Shown in pieces: positions 36,856-48,002 of a stretch of 64,000 nt of DNA (positions are counted from its first letter, which is position 1; each line of letters opens with the position of its first letter). Source of the stretch: Methylorubrum aminovorans (lineage in GTDB: Bacteria; Pseudomonadota; Alphaproteobacteria; Rhizobiales; Beijerinckiaceae); contig NZ_BPRC01000008.1 of the NCBI RefSeq assembly GCF_022179725.1, forward strand, positions 62,001-126,000, read 5' to 3'. The translations under genes and the position numbers were made by a program. Under the pieces are notes generated by a model. The model was not told the origin of the DNA, searched no databases, and was given only the letters and a program-made list of their open reading frames with translations.

Positions 36856-38838
36856 TCAAGCCGCGGAGGCCACCGCCGGCGAGATCATCTTCCGGGCCTT
36901 CTTGTCCTCGGTGCTGCCGAGGAAAGCCTGGGCCTCCTCCTTGCGCTCGAAGACGTGGGGGGCGACGCCGCGCTTGGTCAGGGCCTCCTCCATCTTCAGG
37001 CGGAGGAAGGCGCTGGTCGCGTAGCGGGTCGTCGTCGCGTAGTAGTTGGCCTGGAGATACTGGATCATCCCGGCATAATCGTCATAGAGGTTCTCATTGA
37101 GCCGGAAGCCGTCGTGGTTGATCACGGCGTTGACCCGCTGGCCGGCCTTGCGGCAGGCCTCGACGATGGTCATGCGCAATTCGTCCATGTCGCTCTTCAC
37201 CCGGCAGTACCAGCCCTCCAGGTTGATGAAGAGGATGTTGCGCTCGGCATCCAGGCTGACGCGGGACTTCAGGTCGAGGTTGAGCAGGTCCGAGATCAGA
37301 TCCATCGGCTCGTCGCGGAAGATGCGCGCGTCCATCGTCACCGGATTGCGCACCACGGGGGCGAAATCCATGTGGGCGAGGATGTCGCGCTCGATATCGA
37401 TGCCCGGCGCCACCTCGATCAGTTCGAGCCCCTCCTTCGTGAGCTGGAAGACGCAGCGCTCGGTCACGTAGATCACCGGCTGCGAGCGCTCGACCGCGTA
37501 GGGGCCGGAGAAGGTGTTCTGCTGAACCTGGGTGACGAACTTCCGGGCCCGGCCCTCCTGGACGATCTTCACCTGACCGTCCTGGACGGCGATCTCCAGG
37601 CCGCCCGCGGTGAAGGTGCCGGCGAAGACCACCGAGCGGGCGTTCTGCGAGATGTTGATGAAACCGCCGCAGCCGTTGAGCTTGCCCCCGAATTTCGAGG
37701 TGTTGACGTTGCCGGCGCCGTCGCACTCGGCCATGCCGAGGCAGGTCATGTCGAGGCCGCCGCCGTCGTAGAAGTCGAACATCTGGTTCTGGTCGATGAT
37801 GCAGTCGGCATTCGTCGCCGCGCCGAAGCTCGACCCCGAGGCCAGCACCCCGCCGACCGCGCCTGCTTCCGTGGTGAGCGTGATGTAGGGGGTGATCTTC
37901 TCCTCGTTCGCGACCGAGGAGATGCCCTCGGGCGCGCCGACGCCGAGATTGACCACGCCGTTGGGCGGCAGTTCGAAGGCGGCGCGCCGCGCGATGATCT
38001 TGCGCTCGTTGAGCGGCATCCGCTTGATGCCGGTGACCGGCACGCGGATCTCGCCCGCGAGCGCGGCGTCGTACATCACGCCGTAATTCATGCGGTGCAT
38101 CTCGGGCTCGGCCACGACGACGCCGTCGACGAGGATGCCCGGTACGCGCACGTCCTTGGGCAGCAGGTAGCCGTCATCGACGATGCGCTCGACCTGGGCG
38201 ATGACGATGCCGCCGTTGTTTCGAGCGGCCATGGCCTGGGCGAGGCAGTCGAGGGTCAGCGCCTCCTTCTCGAAGGAGAGGTTGCCCGACGGATCGGCCG
38301 AGGTGGCGCGGATGAAGGCCACGTCGATCTTGGTGGCGGTGTAGAACAGCCACTCCTCGCCATCGACCTCGACGAGCTTGACGATGTCTTCGGTCGTCAG
38401 ATCGTTGACCTTGGCGCCGCCGTGGCGCGGATCGACGTAGGTCTTCAACCCTACCTTCGAGAACAGCCCCGGCTGGCCGGCGGCGCAGGCGCGGTAGAGC
38501 TGCGAGATCACCCCTTGCGGCAGGTTGTAGCCACGGATCAGATTGGCTTGCGCCGCCTGCGCCACCTTGGGCATGCGCCCGAAATTGGCGGCGATGACCC
38601 GCGAGAGCAGCCCGTCATGGTGCAGACGGCCGGTGCCCAGCCCCTTCGAATCGCCGGCACCTGCGGTCATGATCAGGGTGAGGCCGCGCGGTGAGCCGGT
38701 CTCGACGAAGCGCTTCTCCAGCGCGGCGTGCAGCGCCTCCGGGATGCAGCTTTGGACGAAACCCGTGGTCGTCAGGACGTCGTTCTCGCGAATGAGGGCG
38801 ATCGCCTCCTCGGCCGTGATGACCTTGTTCTTTTTCAT
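36856..38838 (-). CDS. Acyl-CoA:acetate/3-ketoacid CoA-transferase with STAS-like C-terminal domain
   Basis: 660 residues from MKKNKVITAEEAIALIREND. Residues about 1-525 form the fused alpha-beta class I CoA-transferase of the YdiF type. The SENG-like active-site motif appears as LTTEAGAVGG, with probable catalytic Glu324, and an oxyanion region NLGVGAPEGI precedes it. YdiF is about 530 residues; the extra ~130 here (RNILFINLEGWYCRVKSD, RVNAVINHDGFRLNEN, then FERKEEAQAFLGS) look like a STAS/SpoIIAA-like fold. It moves CoA between short acyl groups, perhaps acetoacetate or propionate with acetate. It is divergent from aat with dyad sites between. The exact substrate is unknown. Confidence 0.85.
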   Translation of the reverse strand: MKKNKVITAEEAIALIRENDVLTTTGFVQSCIPEALHAALEKRFVETGSPRGLTLIMTAGAGDSKGLGTGRLHHDGLLSRVIAANFGRMPKVAQAAQANLIRGYNLPQGVISQLYRACAAGQPGLFSKVGLKTYVDPRHGGAKVNDLTTEDIVKLVEVDGEEWLFYTATKIDVAFIRATSADPSGNLSFEKEALTLDCLAQAMAARNNGGIVIAQVERIVDDGYLLPKDVRVPGILVDGVVVAEPEMHRMNYGVMYDAALAGEIRVPVTGIKRMPLNERKIIARRAAFELPPNGVVNLGVGAPEGISSVANEEKITPYITLTTEAGAVGGVLASGSSFGAATNADCIIDQNQMFDFYDGGGLDMTCLGMAECDGAGNVNTSKFGGKLNGCGGFINISQNARSVVFAGTFTAGGLEIAVQDGQVKIVQEGRARKFVTQVQQNTFSGPYAVERSQPVIYVTERCVFQLTKEGLELIEVAPGIDIERDILAHMDFAPVVRNPVTMDARIFRDEPMDLISDLLNLDLKSRVSLDAERNILFINLEGWYCRVKSDMDELRMTIVEACRKAGQRVNAVINHDGFRLNENLYDDYAGMIQYLQANYYATTTRYATSAFLRLKMEEALTKRGVAPHVFERKEEAQAFLGSTEDKKARKMISPAVASAA

Positions 38839-40495
<1,657 letters not shown>

Positions 40496-40913
40496 GCCGC
40501 ACGTCGGCCTTGCGTCGCCGGAAGGGCAGCGGCGTCACGGCGCGGTTGCTCGCGGCGGCGCGGACCTCTACATCGGCCCTCCCCGCGGCCGATGCGCCTG
40601 ATGGTTTCGCGAGCCCTCTCGGGCCTGCGTGGCGGCGGGGCCGGCAGTGACGGGGCGGTGCGGACCAGTTCTCTGCGCCGTTCCTGTGACGCTCAGTGGG
40701 CCGAGCGGCTGCAGGTGTGTCGGAAGCGCGGGGAACAGGAACCGCGATTTCGGCGCATGGCCCACCCGATTCCCAGCCTCGCCGATCCGGGCTCCAGCCC
40801 GGATCGGGAACGGTGTTCCCGGGTTGGCGCCAGATCCGTTAACGGTCTTTCGCAAGGGAAAACCAACCAGACGCATGCAACCATTTTGCGCTTTGTCTCA
40901 GAAAGGTTGCACA
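40496..40913. other. Intergenic region with perfect palindrome
   Basis: 418 bases without a supported gene. CGATCCGGGCT (40783-40793) and AGCCCGGATCG (40796-40806) make an 11-bp perfect stem with a 2-base loop, probably a Rho-assisted terminator or repeat. Short open frames here have no ribosome site or protein character. Confidence 0.4.
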
Positions 40914-41213
40914 ATGTCTCATTCCGGTAGAGCCCGCGTTTCCGCTCGCCAGTACCTGCCGGAATCAAAGCTGGAAGACCTCGCCAACAGCCTGCGGCGG
41001 CTGGCCAACCACCGCGGCCTCGTTCGCAGTGAGATCGCCAGCCCGATGCTGCTGCGCCTGCTGCCGCCGCCGCGGCGTGCCGAGGAGAAGAAGTACGAGG
41101 CCGACCTGCGCCAGCGCCTCGCCGACGCCAATCTCGACGGGGCACGCCTCGCTTATCTGGCGGCCGATGCCGAGCGCGAGATCGCGATCGCCCACACCCG
41201 CCTGTCGGGCTGA
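40914..41213 (+). CDS. Hypothetical small basic protein
   Basis: 99 residues from the ATG at 40914, with GAAAGG nine bases upstream. I do not recognise it. It is helical, with no signal peptide, membrane segment or cysteine. It has a basic N-terminus (SGRARVSARQYL), a central stretch MLLRLLPPPRRAEEKKYEADL and an Ala-rich charged C-terminal helix. Codon use matches the neighbouring genes. It is flanked by long non-coding stretches, so no operon context is available. Confidence 0.6.
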   Translation: MSHSGRARVSARQYLPESKLEDLANSLRRLANHRGLVRSEIASPMLLRLLPPPRRAEEKKYEADLRQRLADANLDGARLAYLAADAEREIAIAHTRLSG

Positions 41214-41430
41214 TACGGCCTCGATGCGTCCGGCGCCCTCCGGCGTCACGCGATCCCTCCGATGAAGCGCAGGGCGCAGCTTCGCCCAGCGCAGCTCGGA
41301 CGGATGCAGCCGGGATCGGAGCGAGAGGCCTGACCGGCCTCGTCGATCCTCCCCGAGGACGTCCCTGAGGATGGGGCGGATTCTGGGAAACCGGAGGGAG
41401 CCGGTCTCTTCGCCGGCATCTCACAAGAAC

Positions 41431-42984
41431 TCAGGCGACCTCGACCCGTCCGTCGAGGCCGACGACCCGGCCCAGCCCGCGCACGCGGCTCAGCAGTCGC
41501 TCGCCGTTGAGATCAGCCCAGTCGGCGGGCAGGCGCAGCACCACCTTGCCGTCCTCTACCGCCACCGGCATCCGCTTGAGCGGACCGGCCATGCCGGCCG
41601 AGACCGGGAAGGCGACGCGCATCAGGGCGCCGACGAGGCGGGCGCGGTCGAACAGGCGCGGACCGGCGAGCATGCGCAGGGTCGGGCTCGCCTTCTCCGG
41701 AGCCACGCCCTCGTGGCGGAAATAACTCGACAGCGCGAGATAGGCGCGCCCGGGATGGTCGATGCCGGCGAAGGCGGCGTTGGCGAGCACGTTGAGGCTC
41801 TGCTCGCCGCGGTAATCGGGATGGGCTCGCCAGCCGATATCCGAGAGCAGGCAGGCCGCGTGGCGCAAGCGGCGCTCGCCCGCGGTCTCCGGGCCGTCGA
41901 GGCTGGTGATGAAGTGGTCGGTCCAGTCGCGCAACTCCTCGCCGTGGCCGGGGGAGCGGGCGCGCTGCAGGTTCAGCTCCTGGGCCGAGGCGATCAGCGG
42001 ATCGGTGAGGCGCGTCTCGCGGTCGAGCTGTTCGAACAGCAGGCCCTCGCGCACCCCGAAGGCGGAGATCGCGATCTCGCGGGGCCGGCCCAGACGGATG
42101 ATCTCTTCGAGCACCACGGCGCCGAAGGCGAGCAGCGGCCGGCGCGCCTCGGAGATCGTCTCGACCTCCTGCAGGGTGGCGGCGTCGCTCGCCTCGACCA
42201 TTTCGAGGAAGCTCAACTCGTCCGACGGCTCGACCGCGTAGCCGTGCATGACGTGAAGCGGATAGTCGCGGGCCGCTTGGTGCAGGCGGGCGAGCGCCCG
42301 CCATGTACCGCCGACCGCGTAGAAGGTGCGCCCGCGAAGGGTGTCGAGCTGCGGCTCGGCCTTCTTCAGATGCTCGCGGGCGATCTTGCGCGCCTTCTTG
42401 AGTGAGCCTTCCGAGAGATCCTGGAGCGCCAGCCCGCCGAGCGGCATGGTCACGCCCTGGCCGACCGTGGTGCCGTTGACGTCCACGAGTTCGAGCGAGC
42501 CGCCGCCGAGATCGCCGACCACGCCGTCGGGGGCGTAGAAGCCGGAGACGACGCCGAGCGCCGACAGCTCCGCCTCGCGCCGGCCGGACAGAAGCTGGAT
42601 CTCCTGGCCGAGCGCCTCGCGCGCCGCCTCAAGGAACGCCGGCCCGTTGGCGGCATCCCGCGCGGCGGCGGTGGCCAGGACGAAGATGCGCGAGACCCGC
42701 ATCGTGTCGCACAGGACGCGGAAGCGGCGAAGCGCGGTGAGCGCCCGCTGCACCGAATCCTCGTTGAGGCGGCCGGTGGAGAAGACGCTGCGGCCGAGAC
42801 CGCACAGGACCTTCTCGTTGTAGAGCGGCGTCGAGGCGCGTTGGAGCCCGTCATAGGCGACGAGCCGTACCGAGTTCGAGCCGATATCGATGATCGCGAC
42901 AGGTTCGAACGTCATGCCAGTCATCATCGGGGCCGGCCATTCGGCAGAGTGGGCGAGCGTCAGGTGAGGACGTGTCGGACCCAT
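41431..42984 (-). CDS. ppx: Exopolyphosphatase/guanosine pentaphosphate phosphohydrolase (Ppx/GppA)
   Basis: 517 residues from the ATG at 42984, which has GAGAGGGG four bases upstream; ATGs at 42924 and 42915 begin closer to the conserved fold, so the first ~22 residues may not be translated. The ASKHA fold is evident in AIIDIGSNSVRLVAYD, LATAAARDAANG and GDLGGGSLELVDV. An HD-like C-terminal domain follows. It degrades long polyphosphate or pppGpp. It lies downstream of ppk on the same strand, with opposing activities, and two GC hairpins lie between them. Confidence 0.92.
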   Translation of the reverse strand: MGPTRPHLTLAHSAEWPAPMMTGMTFEPVAIIDIGSNSVRLVAYDGLQRASTPLYNEKVLCGLGRSVFSTGRLNEDSVQRALTALRRFRVLCDTMRVSRIFVLATAAARDAANGPAFLEAAREALGQEIQLLSGRREAELSALGVVSGFYAPDGVVGDLGGGSLELVDVNGTTVGQGVTMPLGGLALQDLSEGSLKKARKIAREHLKKAEPQLDTLRGRTFYAVGGTWRALARLHQAARDYPLHVMHGYAVEPSDELSFLEMVEASDAATLQEVETISEARRPLLAFGAVVLEEIIRLGRPREIAISAFGVREGLLFEQLDRETRLTDPLIASAQELNLQRARSPGHGEELRDWTDHFITSLDGPETAGERRLRHAACLLSDIGWRAHPDYRGEQSLNVLANAAFAGIDHPGRAYLALSSYFRHEGVAPEKASPTLRMLAGPRLFDRARLVGALMRVAFPVSAGMAGPLKRMPVAVEDGKVVLRLPADWADLNGERLLSRVRGLGRVVGLDGRVEVA

Positions 42985-43032
42985 GCAGCCCCTCTCAGGG
43001 AGGTGCCCCCGGATGAGAGCACGATGGTGCCG

Positions 43033-43085
43033 GGCCGGAAACCGGCCGAACACTCACAATAGGACCGGGCCGGATACCGGCCCGG
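43033..43085 (-). terminator. Tandem GC hairpins between ppk and ppx
   Basis: CCGGGCCGG (43065-43073) pairs with CCGGCCCGG (43077-43085) around a 3-base loop, and GGCCGG/CCGGCC (43033-43047) forms a second small stem. They come 13 bases after the ppk stop and would reduce, not abolish, readthrough into ppx. Confidence 0.45.
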
Positions 43086-43097
43086 CGCAAGCCGTGG

Positions 43098-45524
43098 TCA
43101 GGACCGCTGGGCGCGGCGGCTGAGCGCCCGCGGGCTCGACTTCTTCGATGACTTGCCGCGCCCGGACAGGCTCGGATTCGTCATGAAGTACTTGTGCGCG
43201 TTGAACGGTTCCTCCCCCTCCGCGGGGCTGATCCGCTCACTGGCACCTGATGCCAGTACACGCCAGCTCTGCCGGTTGTCGAGGAGGTTGGCCAGCATGA
43301 TCTGGTCGAGCACCTGCTGATGCACAGTCGGGTTGGTGATCGGAAGCAGCGCCTCGACACGCCGATCGAGGTTGCGCTGCATCAGGTCGGCTGAGGAGAT
43401 GTAGACGGTGGCCTTCGGATGCGGCAGCCCGGCGCCGTTGCCGAAGGCGTAGACGCGCTCGTGTTCGAGGAAGCGCCCGACGATCGATTTGACCCGGATC
43501 GTGTCGGACAGGCCCGGAATGCCCGGCCGCAGGCAGCAGATGCCGCGCACGATGCAGTCGATCTGCACGCCCTCCTGGCTCGCGTCGTAGAGCGCATCGA
43601 TGATCTGGGCATCGACCAGCGAGTTGCACTTGATCCAGATCGCCGCCGGGCGACCGGCCCGGGCGTGGGCGATCTCCTCCTCGATATGCTGCAAGAGGCG
43701 CGGCTTCAGGGTCAGCGGCGACACCGCCATGCGCTCCAGTTCCGCCGGCTCGGCGTAGCCGGTGATGAAGTTGAAGATGCGCGAGACGTCCCGGGCGATG
43801 GCCGGGTCGGCGGTGAAGAAGGACAGGTCGGTGTAGATGCGCGCGGTGATCGGGTGATAGTTGCCGGTGCCGACATGGCAGTAGGTGACGAGGCGGTCGC
43901 CCTCGCGGCGCACCACCATCGACAGCTTGGCGTGGGTCTTCAGCTCGACGAAGCCGAACACCACCTGCGCGCCCGCCTTCTCGAGGTTGCGCGCCCAGCG
44001 GATATTGGCCTCCTCGTCAAACCGGGCCTTCAGCTCGACGAGTGCTGTCACCGACTTGCCGGCCTCCGCAGCCTCGGCCAACGCGGCGACGATCGGGGAG
44101 TTGGAGGAGGTGCGGTAGAGCGTCTGCTTGATCGCCACCACGTTCGGGTCGCGGGCGGCCTGGGCCAGGAACTGCACCACCGAGTCGAAGGACTCGTAGG
44201 GGTGGTGGACGATGAAATCCTTCTGCCGGATCGCGGCGAAGACGTCGCCGCCCGATTCGCGGATGCGCTCGGGGAAGCGCGGATTGTAGGGCTTGAACTT
44301 GAGGTCGGGCCGGTCGATCCCGACGATCTGCGACAGCTCGTTGAGCGCCAGCATGCCCTCGACCACGAAGATCGAATCGGGCGCGATCTCCAGCTCGTCG
44401 GCAACGAAGGCGCGCAGCTCCTCCGTCATGCCCGCCTCGATCTCCAGGCGAATGACGACGCCGCGGCGGCGGCGCTTGATCGCCGATTCGAAGTGCAGGA
44501 CGAGGTCTTCCGCCTCCTCCTCGATCTCGAGGTCGGAATCGCGCACGACGCGGAAGGCGCCCTGCCCTTTGAGCGAGTAGCCGGGGAAGAGGCGGCTCGC
44601 GTATTTGGCGATGACCTGCTCGATGGCGATGAAGCGGGCGGTGCCATCGCCGGCGACGTCGGGCAGGCGCACGAAGCGGTCGAGCAGGGAGGGCAGGCGG
44701 ATCAGCGCGCGCAGGGTGCGGCCGTCGCGGGGCCGCACCATCATCAGCGCGACGGTGAAGCCGAGATTGGGGATGAACGGGAAGGGGTGCGCCGGGTCGA
44801 TGGCAAGCGGCGTGAGCACCGGGAAGATGTAGGACAGGAAATAGTCGTCGAGCCACGCGAGATGCTCGTCCGAGAGTTCGGCCGGCTCGGCGAGGTGGAT
44901 GCCGTTGGCGTTCAGCTCCTCCCGCAGCGCCCGCCAGCGCTCCTGCTGGTCCAGCGCCAGCCGCGAGACCTCGTTGCCGATGCGCGACAATTGCTCCGCG
45001 GGGGTCAGGCCGTCCTGCGAGGGCACGACGAGGCCGGCGCGGACCTGATCGTGCAGGCCGGCGACGCGCACCATGAAGAACTCGTCCAGATTGTTGGCCG
45101 AGATTGAGAGGAAGCGCAGCTGCTCCAGAAGCGGGTGGTTCGGGTTGGCGGATTCCTCCAGCACCCGGCGGTTGAACTGGAGCCAGGACAATTCGCGGTT
45201 CACGAAGCGCTCGGGCGAGTGCCGCAGCGAGCGGCCGGCCTCCAGCACCGGCTCGCGGGCGGCCTCGGCCGCAGCACCCTCCCGCTCCGCATCCGGCTCG
45301 GCCGGCTTCTCGGCGGCCTTCTCCGCGGCGAGGATGCGGGCGGCGCGGGCGGTGCGGGCGCGGGCGGATTCGCTGCGCACGCCCCGCTCGGTGGCAAGAC
45401 TCGTCTCCTCGGCCTCGGTCGTCTCCGCGTCCCGGGCGACGGCATCCGACTCCACTTCCGACAACGCGCTGGCTCCCTTCCGCTTCAATCCGGCCCGGCT
45501 CAAGGTTCTCGTGGTCACGCGCAC
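43098..45524 (-). CDS. ppk1: Polyphosphate kinase
   Basis: 808 residues from a GTG. The family core starts near residue 104 ([20 protein letters not shown]); before it is a ~100-residue Ala/Glu-rich extension not found in E. coli PPK, so a later start is possible. The catalytic region reads [18 protein letters not shown] (near 550), with the autophosphorylated His, and the second phospholipase-D-like motif is near [16 protein letters not shown]. It reversibly makes polyphosphate from ATP. It follows hdaA by 92 bases and precedes ppx. Confidence 0.95.
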   Translation of the reverse strand: MRVTTRTLSRAGLKRKGASALSEVESDAVARDAETTEAEETSLATERGVRSESARARTARAARILAAEKAAEKPAEPDAEREGAAAEAAREPVLEAGRSLRHSPERFVNRELSWLQFNRRVLEESANPNHPLLEQLRFLSISANNLDEFFMVRVAGLHDQVRAGLVVPSQDGLTPAEQLSRIGNEVSRLALDQQERWRALREELNANGIHLAEPAELSDEHLAWLDDYFLSYIFPVLTPLAIDPAHPFPFIPNLGFTVALMMVRPRDGRTLRALIRLPSLLDRFVRLPDVAGDGTARFIAIEQVIAKYASRLFPGYSLKGQGAFRVVRDSDLEIEEEAEDLVLHFESAIKRRRRGVVIRLEIEAGMTEELRAFVADELEIAPDSIFVVEGMLALNELSQIVGIDRPDLKFKPYNPRFPERIRESGGDVFAAIRQKDFIVHHPYESFDSVVQFLAQAARDPNVVAIKQTLYRTSSNSPIVAALAEAAEAGKSVTALVELKARFDEEANIRWARNLEKAGAQVVFGFVELKTHAKLSMVVRREGDRLVTYCHVGTGNYHPITARIYTDLSFFTADPAIARDVSRIFNFITGYAEPAELERMAVSPLTLKPRLLQHIEEEIAHARAGRPAAIWIKCNSLVDAQIIDALYDASQEGVQIDCIVRGICCLRPGIPGLSDTIRVKSIVGRFLEHERVYAFGNGAGLPHPKATVYISSADLMQRNLDRRVEALLPITNPTVHQQVLDQIMLANLLDNRQSWRVLASGASERISPAEGEEPFNAHKYFMTNPSLSGRGKSSKKSSPRALSRRAQRS

Positions 45525-45616
45525 ACTTTCAATGAACCGGCATCCGCTTCATCGGCAAGCGCTCTAGCACGGGGCGACCGGACCTGTTTGACGGTTTCAT
45601 GACAACGCCCGGCGGT

Positions 45617-46387
45617 TCACGACGCTCCTGAATCGGTGCCGGCCTCGCCCTCCTCGTCCCTGTCTTCCTCCGCCTCCTCGTCGGACGCCTCACCCCTCCC
45701 GGCGGCCTCCATCCGGTCGAGGACGGCGAGCGCCAGCGGACGGGTGATGCGGCGGCGGCGGCCGAGCGCATCGCGGTCGAGCTCGGCCACGACCTCGCGG
45801 ACACGGGCGAGCGAGCGGTCGATGCGCAAGGCCAGGGCATCGACCACCGAGGTGTCGATCCCGAGTTGCCGGTCGGCGAACAGCTTGACGATGACCGCCT
45901 TGAGGAGGGCATCGTCCGGCGGGCCGATCTCGGCGCCGGGCGCGAGCCGCAGCCGCGAGCGCAGATCGGCAACCCGCAGGTCGAAGCCGTCCACCGAGCC
46001 GCAGGCCGTAAGCAGCACGGGAAAGCGCCGCTCGCGCGCGAGGTTGAGCAGGTGGAACAGGGCCGCCTCGTCGCGGCCGGCCTCGCGGTCCACATCCTCG
46101 ATCACGAGGGCGCCGTTGGAGATAAGGTGGGACACCTGCTCCATCGAAACGTCCGCGGCGGTGACGGTCCAGGCCTGTGCCCGCGTCGCCCAGATCGAGG
46201 CGAGATGGCTCTTGCCGCTGCCGGGCGGGCCGCGCAGCAGGAACACGGTGTCCGGCCAATCGGGCCAGGCCTCGATCAGGGCATAGGCCTCCTCATTCGA
46301 GGGGCTGACCAGAAAATCCTCGGCGCCGTAGCGCGGGTCGAGCGGCAGGTCGAAGGCGAGCTGCTTCGGGGGGGCGTTGTCGCGCAT
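45617..46387 (-). CDS. hdaA: DnaA-related regulatory ATPase HdaA
   Basis: 256 residues. The N-terminus KQLAFDLPLDPRYGAEDFLV contains the clamp-binding type QLxFDLP motif. The AAA+ module has Walker A GPPGSGKS (53-60) and a degenerate Walker B (LVIEDVD). The C-terminus is acidic (EEAEEDRDEEGEAG) and shows no DnaA domain IV DNA-binding helix. Hda bound to the sliding clamp drives ATP hydrolysis on DnaA, preventing re-initiation. The order AI-2E permease-hdaA-ppk-ppx is common in alphaproteobacteria. Confidence 0.88.
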   Translation of the reverse strand: MRDNAPPKQLAFDLPLDPRYGAEDFLVSPSNEEAYALIEAWPDWPDTVFLLRGPPGSGKSHLASIWATRAQAWTVTAADVSMEQVSHLISNGALVIEDVDREAGRDEAALFHLLNLARERRFPVLLTACGSVDGFDLRVADLRSRLRLAPGAEIGPPDDALLKAVIVKLFADRQLGIDTSVVDALALRIDRSLARVREVVAELDRDALGRRRRITRPLALAVLDRMEAAGRGEASDEEAEEDRDEEGEAGTDSGAS

Positions 46388-46414
46388 GGCGACACCCTAC
46401 ACCGCTTCACGCCA

Positions 46415-47527
46415 TCAATCGCGGGTGGGGAGCGAGGGGCTCCCGGAATCCCCGATCAGCACCGGTCCATCGCCTCGGTAGATCTTGCTCTCGAGATACC
46501 GCTCGATGCCGAAGCGCACGACGACGCCGATGGAGGCGGCGACCGGCACGGCGAGCAGCAGCCCGAGGAAGCCGAACAGCGAGCCGAAGGCCAGCAGCGC
46601 GAACATCAGCCAAACCGGGTGGAGGCCGACCGAATCACCCACGAGCTTGGGCGAGATCACGTTGCCTTCGAGGAACTGCCCGACGAGGAACACGCCGACG
46701 GTCAGCCCGATATGCAACCAGTCGCCCGAGGGCCACCACTGCACCAGGGCGACGCCGACGGAGAGCATGAAGCCGGTGAGCGTGCCGACATAGGGGATGA
46801 AGGTGAGAAACCCCGAGATCATCCCGATCAGCACGCCGAAGTTCAGTCCGACGAAGAACAGGCCGACCGCGTAGAACGAGCCGAGGATGAGGCAGACGAG
46901 GCTCTGCCCGCGCACGAAGCCGGTCACCGCGCCGTCGATCTCGCCCGCGAGGCGGCGCGCAGTCGGGCGGTGGCGCGGCGGCACCCAGCCATCGAGGGCG
47001 GCGATCATCCGGTCCCAGTCGTGCAGCACGTAGAAGGCGACGACGGGGGTCACGACCAGCAGCGAGGCGATGGAGACCAGCGCCTGGCTCCCGGTCCAGA
47101 GCGACTTGAGGAAGGCCAGGAACCACGCCCCGCCCTGCCCCACCAGCGTACCGACGGAGGATTGCAGCTCGTTCACGACCTCGCTTCCGCCGACGCGCTG
47201 CAGGAGCGGGCCTGCCCGTTCGACCAGAATGCTCTGCAGACGCCCGACCATGGTCGGCAGGGAATTGACGAGGGAGGCGATCTGGCTGGCGGCCAGGGGC
47301 ACCACGATGATGAGCACCACCACGAGACCGACGACGAAGCCCGACAGGATCAGCAGGGTGGCGGTGAGCCGCCCGAGACCGAGCCGCTCCAGCCGGTCGG
47401 CGAGCGGGTCGAGCAGGTAGGCGAGCGCCAGTCCCGCCACGAAGGGCAGCATCACCTCGCGCAGTTCGTAGAGCAGGAAGACGACGACCGCGAGGATCGA
47501 GAGCCCGATGATTGCCCGCCCACGCAT
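46415..47527 (-). CDS. AI-2E family transporter (PerM-like membrane protein)
   Basis: 370 residues with about eight hydrophobic segments. It opens IIGLSILAVVVFLLYELREVMLPFVAGLALAYLLDPL and has the family's central soluble stretch and the final VISPKLVGDSVGLHPVW region. Family members are linked to autoinducer-2 export or Na+/H+ antiport, but most have no proven substrate. It is 27 bases upstream of hdaA and probably cotranscribed. It is divergent from the DUF6429 gene by 132 bases. Confidence 0.88.
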   Translation of the reverse strand: MRGRAIIGLSILAVVVFLLYELREVMLPFVAGLALAYLLDPLADRLERLGLGRLTATLLILSGFVVGLVVVLIIVVPLAASQIASLVNSLPTMVGRLQSILVERAGPLLQRVGGSEVVNELQSSVGTLVGQGGAWFLAFLKSLWTGSQALVSIASLLVVTPVVAFYVLHDWDRMIAALDGWVPPRHRPTARRLAGEIDGAVTGFVRGQSLVCLILGSFYAVGLFFVGLNFGVLIGMISGFLTFIPYVGTLTGFMLSVGVALVQWWPSGDWLHIGLTVGVFLVGQFLEGNVISPKLVGDSVGLHPVWLMFALLAFGSLFGFLGLLLAVPVAASIGVVVRFGIERYLESKIYRGDGPVLIGDSGSPSLPTRD

Positions 47528-47659
47528 CGCGCGCCCGTCCCCTGTGAATCCGTTCGGCGCGGACAGTGGGAAGCGCGGCCGCCCCGGTCAAGGCGGACCT
47601 TGCCGCGAGCCGCGCGGCGGCGTTCGATAGCCCATCGACCTCGACGAGGAGATGACGCC

Positions 47660-47896
47660 ATGGACACCGAGGATACCGACCGGATCGACGCCGCGGTTCT
47701 GGCCCTGCTTCGGCTCACGCTGCACGACGGTGATCGGGCCTGGAAGGAGCATTCCTGGGACGCGCTGGGCCGCCTCCACGCCAAGGGCCTGATCTTCGAT
47801 CCCGTCAACACGGCGCGGTCGGTCCAGCTCACGCCGGAGGGTCTGGACCGCTCGGAGGCCCTGTTCGAGGCGCTTTTCGCCCGCGGCGGAGAATGA
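47660..47896 (+). CDS. DUF6429-family small protein
   Basis: 78 residues from the ATG at 47660 with GAGGAG nine bases before. The sequence AVLALLRLTLHDGDRAWKEH and WDALGRLHAKGLIFDPVN, then VQLTPEGLDRSEALFE, matches the small DUF6429 family as I remember it. The pattern (helices, LHxKGLIxDP, LTxEGLxxSE) looks like a winged helix, although no DNA-binding role is shown. It precedes purM by 106 bases on the same strand. Confidence 0.75.
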   Translation: MDTEDTDRIDAAVLALLRLTLHDGDRAWKEHSWDALGRLHAKGLIFDPVNTARSVQLTPEGLDRSEALFEALFARGGE

Positions 47897-48002
47897 TGCT
47901 GTGCCCGAACATGCCACCCGGCGCCGGTGACGGTGGCCAATCGCGCCGCGATGTGGCAGCGGGTTTTGGCATGATCAGCGATTACCGGACGACGGGGCGG
48001 CG

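Noticed and set aside
41371..42405. A 344-codon + strand frame over ppx
   Set aside because: It is antisense to a clear Ppx/GppA gene and has shadow-type composition.
45866..47896. A 676-codon + strand frame across hdaA and the AI-2E gene that ends with the DUF6429 gene
   Set aside because: Only the final 78 codons look like protein and have their own ribosome site. The rest is antisense shadow, so I called the small gene alone.
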